Below, in pieces: positions 44,820-52,891 of a DNA stretch of 64,000 nt. The DNA comes from an uncultured Bacteroidota bacterium (GTDB lineage: Bacteria > Bacteroidota > Bacteroidia > Flavobacteriales > Flavobacteriaceae). Position 1 is the first letter of the stretch. Each line of letters starts with the position of its first letter. The notes beneath the pieces were generated by a model that was not told the DNA's origin, did not search any database, and saw only the letters and a program-made list of their open reading frames with translations. The position numbers and the translations under genes were made by a program. Location: positions 1-64,000 of the forward strand of contig CACMHY010000005.1 of assembly GCA_902613595.1 (NCBI GenBank), written 5' to 3'.

Positions 44820-45819
44820 TGTTTTTGTTTTTTTACTACTTGTCAATTGTAAAAACAATCAAAAAGATGATTTCAATCAATTAAGAGGTTATGCATTAGG
44901 TACAACTTACTCAATATCTTATTCAAGCTCCAAACTAAGTAAGAATTTATTGTCACATAAAATTGATTCAATTATTAATGTCATAAATGTTTCAATGTCT
45001 ACTTATAGCAAAGATTCAGATATTTCAAAAATTAATAAAGGTGACAGTTTACTTGAAGTTGATACTCATTTTATAAAAGTCTATAATAAAGCAACTGAAG
45101 TTTGGAAAAAAACTAAAGGTTATTTTGATCCCACAGTTGGAGCTCTTGTAAATGCATATGGATTTGGTCCAAATAGAACTCATAAAACTGTTTCTCCATA
45201 TCAGCTAGAACAGATTTTAAAATATACAGGATGGGATAAAGCAAAATTGACATCAAAGAACACTATTCAAAAAAAACATCCAAACCTTTTTTTTGATTTC
45301 AATGCAATAGCAAAAGGCTACGCAGTTGATTTAATATCTGAATATTTAAGGTTAAATCAAGTTTCTTCTTTTTTAGTAGAAATAGGAGGTGAGATATTAG
45401 CTCAAGGAGTTAGTCCAAAATCAAATTTGCCTTGGAAAATTGCTATTGATAATCCAAAACAAGATGAAGAAAAAAGGTTTATTCAAACTATTTTTTTGAA
45501 TAATCAGGCATTAGCAACATCAGGAAATTACAGAAAATACAAATTAGATAAAAAAACAGGAAAACGTCATGTACATTCTATAAACCCCAAAACTGGTAAT
45601 TCTTTTCCTAGTGAAGTTTTAAGTGCCTCAGTTATTGCACCAAGTTGTATGGTTGCAGATGCGTTTGCCACAGCACTTATGGTTATGCCGTTTGAAAAAA
45701 GTAAACTCCTAATTGAGAAAGAACTGACACTAGAAGCCCTTTGGATTATTGAAAATAAAAAAGGTGTAGTTGAACAACACTTTTCTAAAGGGTTCTATAA
45801 AAATTTGTCAGAAAATTAG
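44797..45819 (+). CDS. apbE: FAD:protein FMN transferase
   Basis: ApbE transfers FMN from FAD onto Thr of NqrB, NqrC and RnfG-like proteins in the periplasm. The ATG giving MVLRKFYSVFVFLLL is preferred over one five codons earlier, since it begins a lipoprotein signal with lipobox LVNC. The 340 residues contain RGYALGTTYSISY, YFDPTVGALVNAYGFGP, FDFNAIAKGYAVDLI, VEIGGEILAQG and the C-terminal DAFATALMV. It lies about 3.4 kb from nqrF and is the natural partner for flavinylating the NQR subunits encoded here. Confidence 0.95.
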   Translation: MVLRKFYSVFVFLLLVNCKNNQKDDFNQLRGYALGTTYSISYSSSKLSKNLLSHKIDSIINVINVSMSTYSKDSDISKINKGDSLLEVDTHFIKVYNKATEVWKKTKGYFDPTVGALVNAYGFGPNRTHKTVSPYQLEQILKYTGWDKAKLTSKNTIQKKHPNLFFDFNAIAKGYAVDLISEYLRLNQVSSFLVEIGGEILAQGVSPKSNLPWKIAIDNPKQDEEKRFIQTIFLNNQALATSGNYRKYKLDKKTGKRHVHSINPKTGNSFPSEVLSASVIAPSCMVADAFATALMVMPFEKSKLLIEKELTLEALWIIENKKGVVEQHFSKGFYKNLSEN

Positions 45820-46568
45820 TTTTTGTAAGCTAAAGGGATATGATCAGTTTGAAGACTAAATTTTTTAATCTCATGTTTTGAAAGCTTCTCTGTGAAACTG
45901 ATACAATGTGACTCAAAACCGGCGCTATCTAATAAGTCGAAATAATCTTTTCCATAAATACGGACATGATCGTATTGACCAAAAATTTTTTTACGTTCTG
46001 CTTTATCAATTATAGAAGGGTCCTCAAATGTCATCTTACGATTAAGATCCAAGGGGACTTGTGCGATTAATACCCCACCTTTTTTTAGAACTCTAAATAA
46101 TTCCCTAATAGCTAATTTATCATTTAAAACATGCTCAAGTACGTGATTACAAAGGACAAGATCATACGAGTTATTTTCAAATGGTAAATTACATATATCT
46201 GCTTTAATTTCAGCCAAAGGAGAGTTAAGATCACAAGTTTTATATTCCCAATGTTTAAATTGTTTAAATTTTTTATAAAGTGGTTGTTCAGGAGCTATAT
46301 GTAAAACTTTTAATGCCTTTTCAAAGAATTTGGTTTCTCTTTCAAGAAAAAGCCAAAGTAGACGGTGTCTTTCTAGAGATAGAGTTCCAGGACAAAGTGC
46401 ATTTTCTCTTATTTTTTGGTAACCGTATGGAAGAAATTTTCGGTATGAACTACCGTCAATTGGGTCTGTCAAAATATTTCCTTTATATATTTGTTTTAAT
46501 ATTGGCCTAAACCATATGCTGATCTTTATTAACCATACTCTTGGAAAATTATTTAAAAGCCATTTCAT
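45816..46568 (-). CDS. SAM-dependent methyltransferase (type 11-like)
   Basis: The 250-residue protein has the later class I methyltransferase motifs: DICNLPFENNSYDLVLCNHV (motif II/III), LEHVLNDKLAIRELFRVLKKGG and LIAQVPLD. The SAM-binding motif I, normally D/E-x-G-x-G, reads VLHIAPEQPLYKKF, so the glycine-rich loop is replaced. Such variants are found in glycan-associated methyltransferases. Substrate is unknown. It starts within the stop codon of map (ATGA), so it is translationally coupled to it, and shares a 4-nt stop overlap with apbE. Confidence 0.8.
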   Translation of the reverse strand: MKWLLNNFPRVWLIKISIWFRPILKQIYKGNILTDPIDGSSYRKFLPYGYQKIRENALCPGTLSLERHRLLWLFLERETKFFEKALKVLHIAPEQPLYKKFKQFKHWEYKTCDLNSPLAEIKADICNLPFENNSYDLVLCNHVLEHVLNDKLAIRELFRVLKKGGVLIAQVPLDLNRKMTFEDPSIIDKAERKKIFGQYDHVRIYGKDYFDLLDSAGFESHCISFTEKLSKHEIKKFSLQTDHIPLAYKN

Positions 46569-47389
46569 AAAGCTAAATACTCTTTTCTAAAAGGCCTTTC
46601 CTCAGAACTACTTAAACCAAGAGCTTTGTAGATATAATCAAAAGTAGATAATAATTCAGGCTTGCCATTTATAAGAGCGACATTATGCTCAAAATGTGCA
46701 CTTACTTTTCCATCTGCAGTGAGAATTGTCCATCCGTCATCAAGTTGGTTAATTTTGTGAGTTCCCAGGTTTATCATTGGTTCAATTGCTAATACCATAC
46801 CATCTAATAATTTTTTACCTCTTCCTCTACGTCCATAATTAGGAATTTCAGGACCCTCGTGCATAGTCTTGCCCAATCCATGTCCTACAAGTTCTCGCAC
46901 AACACCAAAACCTTCTTTTTCACAATAATTTTGAATTGCATACCCTATATCACCAACTCTATTTCCTTTCTTAAAATTTTTAATTCCCTCGAAAAGAGAA
47001 GCCTTTGATACTTTAAGCAATTTTTCAATTTTAGGATCAATTTCACCAACTGCAAATGTATATGCATGGTCACCATAAAACCCATTTTTAATAGCACCAC
47101 AATCTATAGAAATAATATCACCTTCTTTTAGAGGTTCATTATTAGGAATTCCGTGCACAACTTGAGCATTAGGACTCATACAAAGTGTGTTTGGGAATTC
47201 ATAAAGGCCAAGAAAACCAGGTTCGGCTCCTAAATCACGAATATGGGTTTCTGCAATTTCATCTAGTCTAAGGGTAGAAATACCGGGTTTTATTTCTGAC
47301 GCCAAGATGCCTAATGTTTTTGAAACTATTAATGCACTTTCGCGTATCAACTCAATTTCTTCCTCAGTTTTTAAAACTACCTCTGCCAT
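46565..47389 (-). CDS. map: Methionine aminopeptidase type I
   Basis: The enzyme removes N-terminal Met from new proteins using two metal ions. The 274 residues contain TEEEIELIRESALIVSKTL, VVHGIPNNEPLKEGDIISID, the metal ligands in DCGAIKNGFYGDHAYTF, GHGLGKTMHEGPEIPNYG, LAIEPMINLG and the late FEHNVALI. All five ligands (two Asp, one His, two Glu) are present. It precedes the methyltransferase gene with a 4-nt overlap. A 102-nt gap separates it from gpmI upstream. Confidence 0.96.
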   Translation of the reverse strand: MAEVVLKTEEEIELIRESALIVSKTLGILASEIKPGISTLRLDEIAETHIRDLGAEPGFLGLYEFPNTLCMSPNAQVVHGIPNNEPLKEGDIISIDCGAIKNGFYGDHAYTFAVGEIDPKIEKLLKVSKASLFEGIKNFKKGNRVGDIGYAIQNYCEKEGFGVVRELVGHGLGKTMHEGPEIPNYGRRGRGKKLLDGMVLAIEPMINLGTHKINQLDDGWTILTADGKVSAHFEHNVALINGKPELLSTFDYIYKALGLSSSEERPFRKEYLAL

Positions 47390-47491
47390 CTAAAAATTTA
47401 TTAACGTTGATTTATATTGACTATTTTAAAATGATGTAAAAAAAAAATACTAAAATGAAAATTGATATAGAAAAGTTTACTTTTAATCATT

Positions 47492-49015
47492 CTAGATTAA
47501 GATTAGGGAATTTTGAGTCATTTTTTCTGGTACTTCAATTTCAAGCAAATCCAATATAGTTGGTGCAATATCACTTAGAATGCCTGACTTGATTTTTCTT
47601 TTTTTTGCATCAACTAAAATAATAGGCACAGGGTTTTTGGTATGAGCAGTATTTGGGCTTCCGTCAGGATTGATCATAGTTTCACAATTTCCATGATCTG
47701 CAATAATAAGTGTAACATAATTTTTTTCTAAAGCTTTTTTTACGACTGCAGCGGTACACTCGTCGACTACTTCACAAGCACGTATTGCAGCTTTAAAGTT
47801 TCCAGTATGCCCAACCATATCTGGGTTTGCAAAATTTAAACATAAAAAATCAGGGGTGTCTGATTCAATTTTTGCTATAGTTGAATCACGAATTTCATAT
47901 GCGCTCATTTCAGGTTTGAGATCATAAGTAGCTACTTTTGGAGATGGGCACAGGATTCTTTCTTCTCCTTGAAAAGGATTCTCTCTTCCTCCATTAAAGA
48001 AGAATGTAACATGAGGGTACTTTTCTGTCTCTGCAATTCGAACCTGTGTTTTCCCTTCATTAGATATTACTTCTCCAAGAGTTTTATCTAAATTATCTTT
48101 ATCAAATATAACTTCGATATTTTTAAAGGAATCGTCATAATTTGTTAAGGTTAAGTATTTTAATTTTTTTGGATACATATTATATTCAGGGAACGAACTC
48201 TGAGAAAGAACCTGAGTTAGTTCTCTACCTCTATCTGTGCGAAAGTTTAAAAAAAGTACAATATCTTCAGCTTCAATTTTTGTAATCGCTTTTCCTAAAT
48301 TGTCTTTTTTGTAAAGTGGTTTGATAAATTCATCTGTAACTCCTTCATCGTAACTTGATTTAAGAGATGATACAAAGTTATCGCTAGCCTCACCTTTCCC
48401 ATGAATCAGAAGATCGTAGGCTTCCTTAATTCTTTCCCATCTTTGATCCCGATCCATAGCATAGTAACGACCAATTAAACTTGCAAGCTTTCCATTTGTA
48501 TTTAACATTTTTTTTTCAATACTTTCTACAAAATGGATTCCAGATTGAGGATCAACATCTCTTCCATCAGTAAAAGCATGAAGGTAAAATTCTTTTAATT
48601 TATATTCTTCTAAAATATCAATAAATCCCTCAATATGTTTAATGTGTGAATGAACTCCACCATCTGAAAGTAATCCTAAAAGATGTATCTTTTTATTCGT
48701 TCTTTTAGCGTATTCGAGACAATCTCTCAAGACAGTTTTTTTTCTCAGCGTATTTTTTTCTAAAGCTTGATTTATTTTTGCCAAATCTTGATAAACAATT
48801 CGACCCGCACCCAAATTCATATGTCCTACTTCGCTATTACCCATTTGACCTTCAGGTAATCCAACATGTTTTCCGTCAGTTCTAAGAGTACTATGTTCGT
48901 ACTCATCATATAAGAAGTCAATATATGGAGTATTTGCTTGATCAACAGCAGATACATTTCGATTTTCTGACTTACCCCAGCCGTCTAGAATAATTAGGAG
49001 TGCTTTTTGAGCCAT
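47492..49015 (-). CDS. gpmI: Phosphoglycerate mutase, 2,3-BPG-independent
   Basis: The enzyme interconverts 3- and 2-phosphoglycerate in glycolysis using two Mn2+ ions. The 507 residues begin LLIILDGWGKSE. The phospho-acceptor is Ser61 in QMGNSEVGHMNLGAGR. Further motifs are HAFTDGRDVDP, GRYYAMDRDQRWERI, NFANPDMVGHTGN and IIADHGNCE. All belong to the alkaline phosphatase-like core and the inserted transferase domain. It lies upstream of map on the minus strand and is divergent from rsgA. Confidence 0.97.
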   Translation of the reverse strand: MAQKALLIILDGWGKSENRNVSAVDQANTPYIDFLYDEYEHSTLRTDGKHVGLPEGQMGNSEVGHMNLGAGRIVYQDLAKINQALEKNTLRKKTVLRDCLEYAKRTNKKIHLLGLLSDGGVHSHIKHIEGFIDILEEYKLKEFYLHAFTDGRDVDPQSGIHFVESIEKKMLNTNGKLASLIGRYYAMDRDQRWERIKEAYDLLIHGKGEASDNFVSSLKSSYDEGVTDEFIKPLYKKDNLGKAITKIEAEDIVLFLNFRTDRGRELTQVLSQSSFPEYNMYPKKLKYLTLTNYDDSFKNIEVIFDKDNLDKTLGEVISNEGKTQVRIAETEKYPHVTFFFNGGRENPFQGEERILCPSPKVATYDLKPEMSAYEIRDSTIAKIESDTPDFLCLNFANPDMVGHTGNFKAAIRACEVVDECTAAVVKKALEKNYVTLIIADHGNCETMINPDGSPNTAHTKNPVPIILVDAKKRKIKSGILSDIAPTILDLLEIEVPEKMTQNSLILI

Positions 49016-49105
49016 TGTTTTATTTATATAAAGATATGAATAACTCTGCTCTACTGATAAACATATAGGCTTAAAAAAAAAACTGTTTCTTTGTAAATAA
49101 AATTT

Positions 49106-50035
49106 TTGAAAAAAGGACTTATTTATCGCTCAACTGGAAGCTGGCATATAGTCGAGTCCGGTGGGGTTTTTTATTCATGTCGAATTAAGGGAAATTTGAG
49201 ACTTAAAGGAATAAAAAGTACTAATCCTGTTGCCGTTGGTGATCGTGTCATTTTTGAGGTTGAAAATAACTCAATTAAACCAGAGGGAAGGATAATCGAG
49301 GTAGAAGAGAGAAAAAATTATATTATTAGGAAGTCAGTTAATCTATCGAGACAAACTCATATTATTGCATCGAATATAGATCTAGCTTTTTTAATGATTA
49401 CGATTAATAATCCCCCAACTTTTACGGTCTTTATTGACCGATTTTTAGTTACCGCGGAGGCTTATAAAATTCAAGTAATTTTATTATTTAATAAAATTGA
49501 TACCTACATACAGAAAGATCTAAATACCATTAGCTCACTTAAAAAAATATATGAGGATATTGGTTATACAGCTTACGAAATATCAGCTAAAACGAGTGAA
49601 AATTTAGAAAATGTTAAAACACTAATGCAAAATAAAATAATAATGATATCAGGGCACAGTGGTGTTGGAAAATCAACATTTATTAATGCAATAGACCCAG
49701 ATGTTGATATAAAAACTTCTGCTATTTCAGATCAACATATGCAAGGAAAACATACAACTACTTTTGCAGAAATGCATAAATTGAAAGGAGGTATTAGAAT
49801 TATCGATACACCTGGGATTAAGGGATTTGGGATAGTAGAAATGGGACCTCAAGAAATTGGGAATTATTTCCCTGAATTTTTTCAAAGAAAAGATAAGTGT
49901 AAGTTCAACAATTGTCTTCATCATAATGAACCTAATTGCGCGATTAAAAGAGCTGTTAAGGATGGTTCAATAGCACTGAGTAGATTCAATAGTTATACTC
50001 AAATACTATCTGAAGATAGTAATTATAGAAATTAA
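49106..50035 (+). CDS. rsgA: Ribosome small subunit-dependent GTPase A
   Basis: RsgA is a circularly permuted GTPase that checks 30S subunit maturation. The start codon is TTG. The 309 residues have an OB-fold N-terminal domain, then G4 LLFNKIDT, G1 ISGHSGVGKSTFINAI, a switch region TTTFAEM and G3 DTPGIKGFG in permuted order. A zinc-binding C-terminal motif KCKFNNCLHHNEPNC follows. This is the full RsgA arrangement. dtd starts one nucleotide after its stop codon, so the two form a short operon. Confidence 0.95.
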   Translation: MKKGLIYRSTGSWHIVESGGVFYSCRIKGNLRLKGIKSTNPVAVGDRVIFEVENNSIKPEGRIIEVEERKNYIIRKSVNLSRQTHIIASNIDLAFLMITINNPPTFTVFIDRFLVTAEAYKIQVILLFNKIDTYIQKDLNTISSLKKIYEDIGYTAYEISAKTSENLENVKTLMQNKIIMISGHSGVGKSTFINAIDPDVDIKTSAISDQHMQGKHTTTFAEMHKLKGGIRIIDTPGIKGFGIVEMGPQEIGNYFPEFFQRKDKCKFNNCLHHNEPNCAIKRAVKDGSIALSRFNSYTQILSEDSNYRN

Positions 50036-50036
50036 T

Positions 50037-50489
50037 ATGAGAGCTGTAATACAAAGAGTTAAATATGCTCATGTGATTATTGACAGAAAAGAAAAAAGAA
50101 CATCTGGCCCTGGTTTGATGATATTGTTAGGAATAGGACATTCTGATAGTCAAGACGATGTAAAATGGTTAGCAAATAAAATTTTGAATTTGCGGATATT
50201 TAATGACGTAAAAGGTATCATGAACCATTCTATTAAAGAAATAAAAGGTCAGATTATGGTAATTAGCCAGTTCACTCTCATGGCTCAAACAAAAAAAGGA
50301 AACCGCCCTTCATATGGGAATGCTGCTAAACACGAACATGCGATTCCATTATATAATCTATTTAAAACCGTTACTCAAAATGGCCTTTCAAAGCCAGTTA
50401 TATCAGGGAAATTTGGTTCAAATATGAAAGTAGAAATTGTTAACGATGGCCCAGTAACGATTTGTATTGATACAAAAAATCGGGATTAA
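50037..50489 (+). CDS. dtd: D-aminoacyl-tRNA deacylase
   Basis: The enzyme hydrolyses D-aminoacyl-tRNAs and proofreads glycine mischarging. The 150 residues include MRAVIQRVKYAHVIID, GPGLMILLGIGHSD, LNLRIFNDVKGIMNHSI, VISQFTLMAQTKKGNRPSY (the SQFTL motif) and VEIVNDGPVTICIDT (the gly-cis-Pro-type NxGPVT motif). It immediately follows rsgA and ends 7 nt before the convergent murB. Confidence 0.96.
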   Translation: MRAVIQRVKYAHVIIDRKEKRTSGPGLMILLGIGHSDSQDDVKWLANKILNLRIFNDVKGIMNHSIKEIKGQIMVISQFTLMAQTKKGNRPSYGNAAKHEHAIPLYNLFKTVTQNGLSKPVISGKFGSNMKVEIVNDGPVTICIDTKNRD

Positions 50490-50496
50490 ATTGTAA

Positions 50497-51498
50497 TCAT
50501 AATAGATTTACTTCAAAGTCTAATCTAAGCCCATAAAAGTTAAATATCTTTTCTTTGACTTCTTCTGCTAGAGCCAAAATCTCTAAACCTTTTGCACTTC
50601 CGTAATTCACTAATACTAAAGCCTGTTTTTTGTGAATTCCCGCATCACCTTTCCTTTTTCCTTTGTATCCAATTTTTTCTATAAGCCAGCCTGCAGGTAA
50701 CTTAAAATGATTTTTGCTTTCTTTATAGTAAGGTATTTCAGGAAATTCGTTCTTAAGTGCTAAAAGTTTTTTTTGGGTCACAATAGGGTTTTTAAAAAAA
50801 CTTCCACTGTTTCCAATTTTTTCTGGATCAGGTAGTTTTGATTTTCTAGTCAATATAACTTGAGCTGCCACATTTTGTATGGTGTTTTCTTTTCCAATCA
50901 TTAATTTTTGAAGTTCACCATAGCTAACATTTATTTTATGAGGTTTTTTTCTCAACAAAAAACAAACACTAGTTATTATAACTTTTCCTTTTAATTCTTC
51001 TTTGAAAATTGAAGACCGATACTCAAATTTACAAGATTCCTTTTCGTAATTTTTAAATTTTAATGAACTTATTTCAAGAGCTCGACAGCTTTTAAATACT
51101 GAATTTAACTCTACTCCATATGCACCAATATTTTGAATAGGTGCAGCCCCAACGCTGCCTGGGATCAACGCTAAGTTTTCAATTCCAGAGTAGTCATTTT
51201 TTAAAGCCCATAAAACTAGGTCATGCCAAACCTCACCGGCTCCAACTTTAATCAAAACTTCTGTTTTTGTTTGATCTTGAACCTCTATACCTTTGTTTTT
51301 CATTATTATAGTATGCCCATCATAATTTTTTGTTAATAAAATATTACTTCCTGATCCTAAAACTCTGAAAGGTCCTTTTATTTTTGACTTTAATATTTTT
51401 AGAAGTTCACCTTCGGAGAAAATCTCCACGAGGAATTTTGTTTTAACGTCAATACCAAATGTATTGTGATTTTTTAGAGAAACATTTTCTTTAATCAT
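50497..51498 (-). CDS. murB: UDP-N-acetylenolpyruvoylglucosamine reductase
   Basis: MurB uses NADPH and FAD to reduce enolpyruvyl-UDP-GlcNAc to UDP-MurNAc in peptidoglycan synthesis. The 333 residues have the opening LKNHNTFGIDVKTKFLVEI, FAD-binding RVLGSGSNILLT, LIPGSVGAAPIQNIGAYGVE, CKFEYRSSIFKE with the catalytic Arg, and GNSGSFFKNPIV with the catalytic Ser. A C-terminal Glu-rich end (LALAEEVKEKIF) is usual. The length marks a type I enzyme. It overlaps the upstream aminotransferase gene by 4 nt. Confidence 0.96.
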   Translation of the reverse strand: MIKENVSLKNHNTFGIDVKTKFLVEIFSEGELLKILKSKIKGPFRVLGSGSNILLTKNYDGHTIIMKNKGIEVQDQTKTEVLIKVGAGEVWHDLVLWALKNDYSGIENLALIPGSVGAAPIQNIGAYGVELNSVFKSCRALEISSLKFKNYEKESCKFEYRSSIFKEELKGKVIITSVCFLLRKKPHKINVSYGELQKLMIGKENTIQNVAAQVILTRKSKLPDPEKIGNSGSFFKNPIVTQKKLLALKNEFPEIPYYKESKNHFKLPAGWLIEKIGYKGKRKGDAGIHKKQALVLVNYGSAKGLEILALAEEVKEKIFNFYGLRLDFEVNLL

Positions 51499-52706
51499 AC
51501 AACTGGTGATGTGTAGATTTTGTTGTATTTTTTAATTCCTTTTCTGATAATTTTTGTTGCCCTTAGAAGTTTTTTTTCATTTAAAACAAATGCAACACGA
51601 ACTTCATTTTTACCATAACCTGGAGTGGAATAAAAACCTGTAGCGGGAGCCAACATTACTGTCTGGCCTTTATCTTCAAATGAGGTTAACAAAAATTTAG
51701 AAAAATTTTCAGCATCATCAATGGGAAGTTTAACCATGCAATAAAATGCCCCCATTGGATGAGAAACTTTAACGTCAGGAATTTCCTCTAATGCTTTAAT
51801 TAGTACGTTTCTTCTTTTGCTATATTCACTTATCACCTTTTTAAGATAACTGTCTGGCGCATCAAGTGCAGCTTCACTTGCTATTAGAGCATATGTGGGT
51901 GGAGAAAGACGAAGTTGAGCAAATTTTAATAAATTTTGAATTAACAATTTATTTTTAGAAACGATACATCCAACCCTAGCACCACACAAGCTATAACGTT
52001 TTGATACTGAATCTATCATAATGGTATGTTTATGACCTTCTGGGTGACGTAAAACTGAATAATGTTCTATATCTTCATGAATAAATTCTCTATAAACTTC
52101 GTCGACTATAAGGAATATATTTTTTCTAATTGATAATTCACAAAGAGTATTGATTTCAAGTTTACTGTAAACATAGCCTGTTGGATTACTAGGATTACAT
52201 AGTAATATGGCTTTGGTTTTGGGAGTAATTTTACTGTCTATATTTTCCAAAGAAGGTAATTGGAATTGATTGTTAAATTCAGAGGCAACTGGAACTACTT
52301 TGACGCTAGACGCACTAGCAAAACCATTATAATTTGCGTAGAAAGGTTCAGGAATAATTATTTCATCTTCAGCATCACAAATTGAGTTTAAAACAAAAGT
52401 CAGTGCTTCACTAGCTCCTGTGGTTATTAAAATGTCCTCAGCGTTTATATTAATATTATGTTTAGAGTAATATTTAGATAGTTTTTTACGATATGAGAAA
52501 TTACCTTGAGATGGACCATATGGCAATAATTTAAGATTAGAGTTTTTGACTGCATCTAAAGCTATTCTTGGAGCTTCAATATCTGGCTGTCCAATGTTAA
52601 GATGTAAAACTTTAACACCTCTTGCTTTAGCTTGTTCAGAAAAAGCAACTAATTTTCTAATTGGTGAAACTGGAATATCAATTCCTTTTTTTGATAATTT
52701 GGGCAT
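51495..52706 (-). CDS. Class I aminotransferase (aspartate family)
   Basis: The 403 residues include VLHLNIGQPDIEAPRIALD, PYGPSQGNFSYRKKL, ILITTGASEALTFVLN, CNPSNPTGYVYSKLE, IVDEVYREFI and the PLP lysine in IDSVSKRYSLCGARVG. RVAFVL near the C-terminus supplies the carboxylate-binding Arg. The LNIGQPDIEAP opening is close to one subgroup of AspC-like transaminases, distinct from the aspartate-type enzyme upstream at 29-30 kb. The substrate is uncertain. It precedes murB with a 4-nt overlap and is divergent from valS. Confidence 0.88.
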   Translation of the reverse strand: MPKLSKKGIDIPVSPIRKLVAFSEQAKARGVKVLHLNIGQPDIEAPRIALDAVKNSNLKLLPYGPSQGNFSYRKKLSKYYSKHNININAEDILITTGASEALTFVLNSICDAEDEIIIPEPFYANYNGFASASSVKVVPVASEFNNQFQLPSLENIDSKITPKTKAILLCNPSNPTGYVYSKLEINTLCELSIRKNIFLIVDEVYREFIHEDIEHYSVLRHPEGHKHTIMIDSVSKRYSLCGARVGCIVSKNKLLIQNLLKFAQLRLSPPTYALIASEAALDAPDSYLKKVISEYSKRRNVLIKALEEIPDVKVSHPMGAFYCMVKLPIDDAENFSKFLLTSFEDKGQTVMLAPATGFYSTPGYGKNEVRVAFVLNEKKLLRATKIIRKGIKKYNKIYTSPVV

Positions 52707-52891
52707 TTTTGAATTAAAATGTAAAAATGCTAAAAAATACTATGAAACGCAATCATTGTAAAGCTTATGATGAAACTTTAAATTTATGTTTGAGTATTTG
52801 TATTAATCTTTTTTTTCAAATTTGAAACTCAATTTTTATTATAGAGTAAGTGTCCCTACTTTTATAGGATAAAATAAACCAAAAGGTTTTT

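Noticed and set aside
52742-52825. Short 27-codon ORF in the valS upstream gap considered as a leader peptide
   Set aside because: It contains no valine codons and is not followed by a terminator hairpin with T tract.
52814-52827. Perfect 14-bp palindrome TTTCAAATTTGAAA upstream of valS
   Set aside because: In DNA this A/T-rich, several palindromes of this length are expected by chance in 64 kb, and nothing else marks it as an operator.
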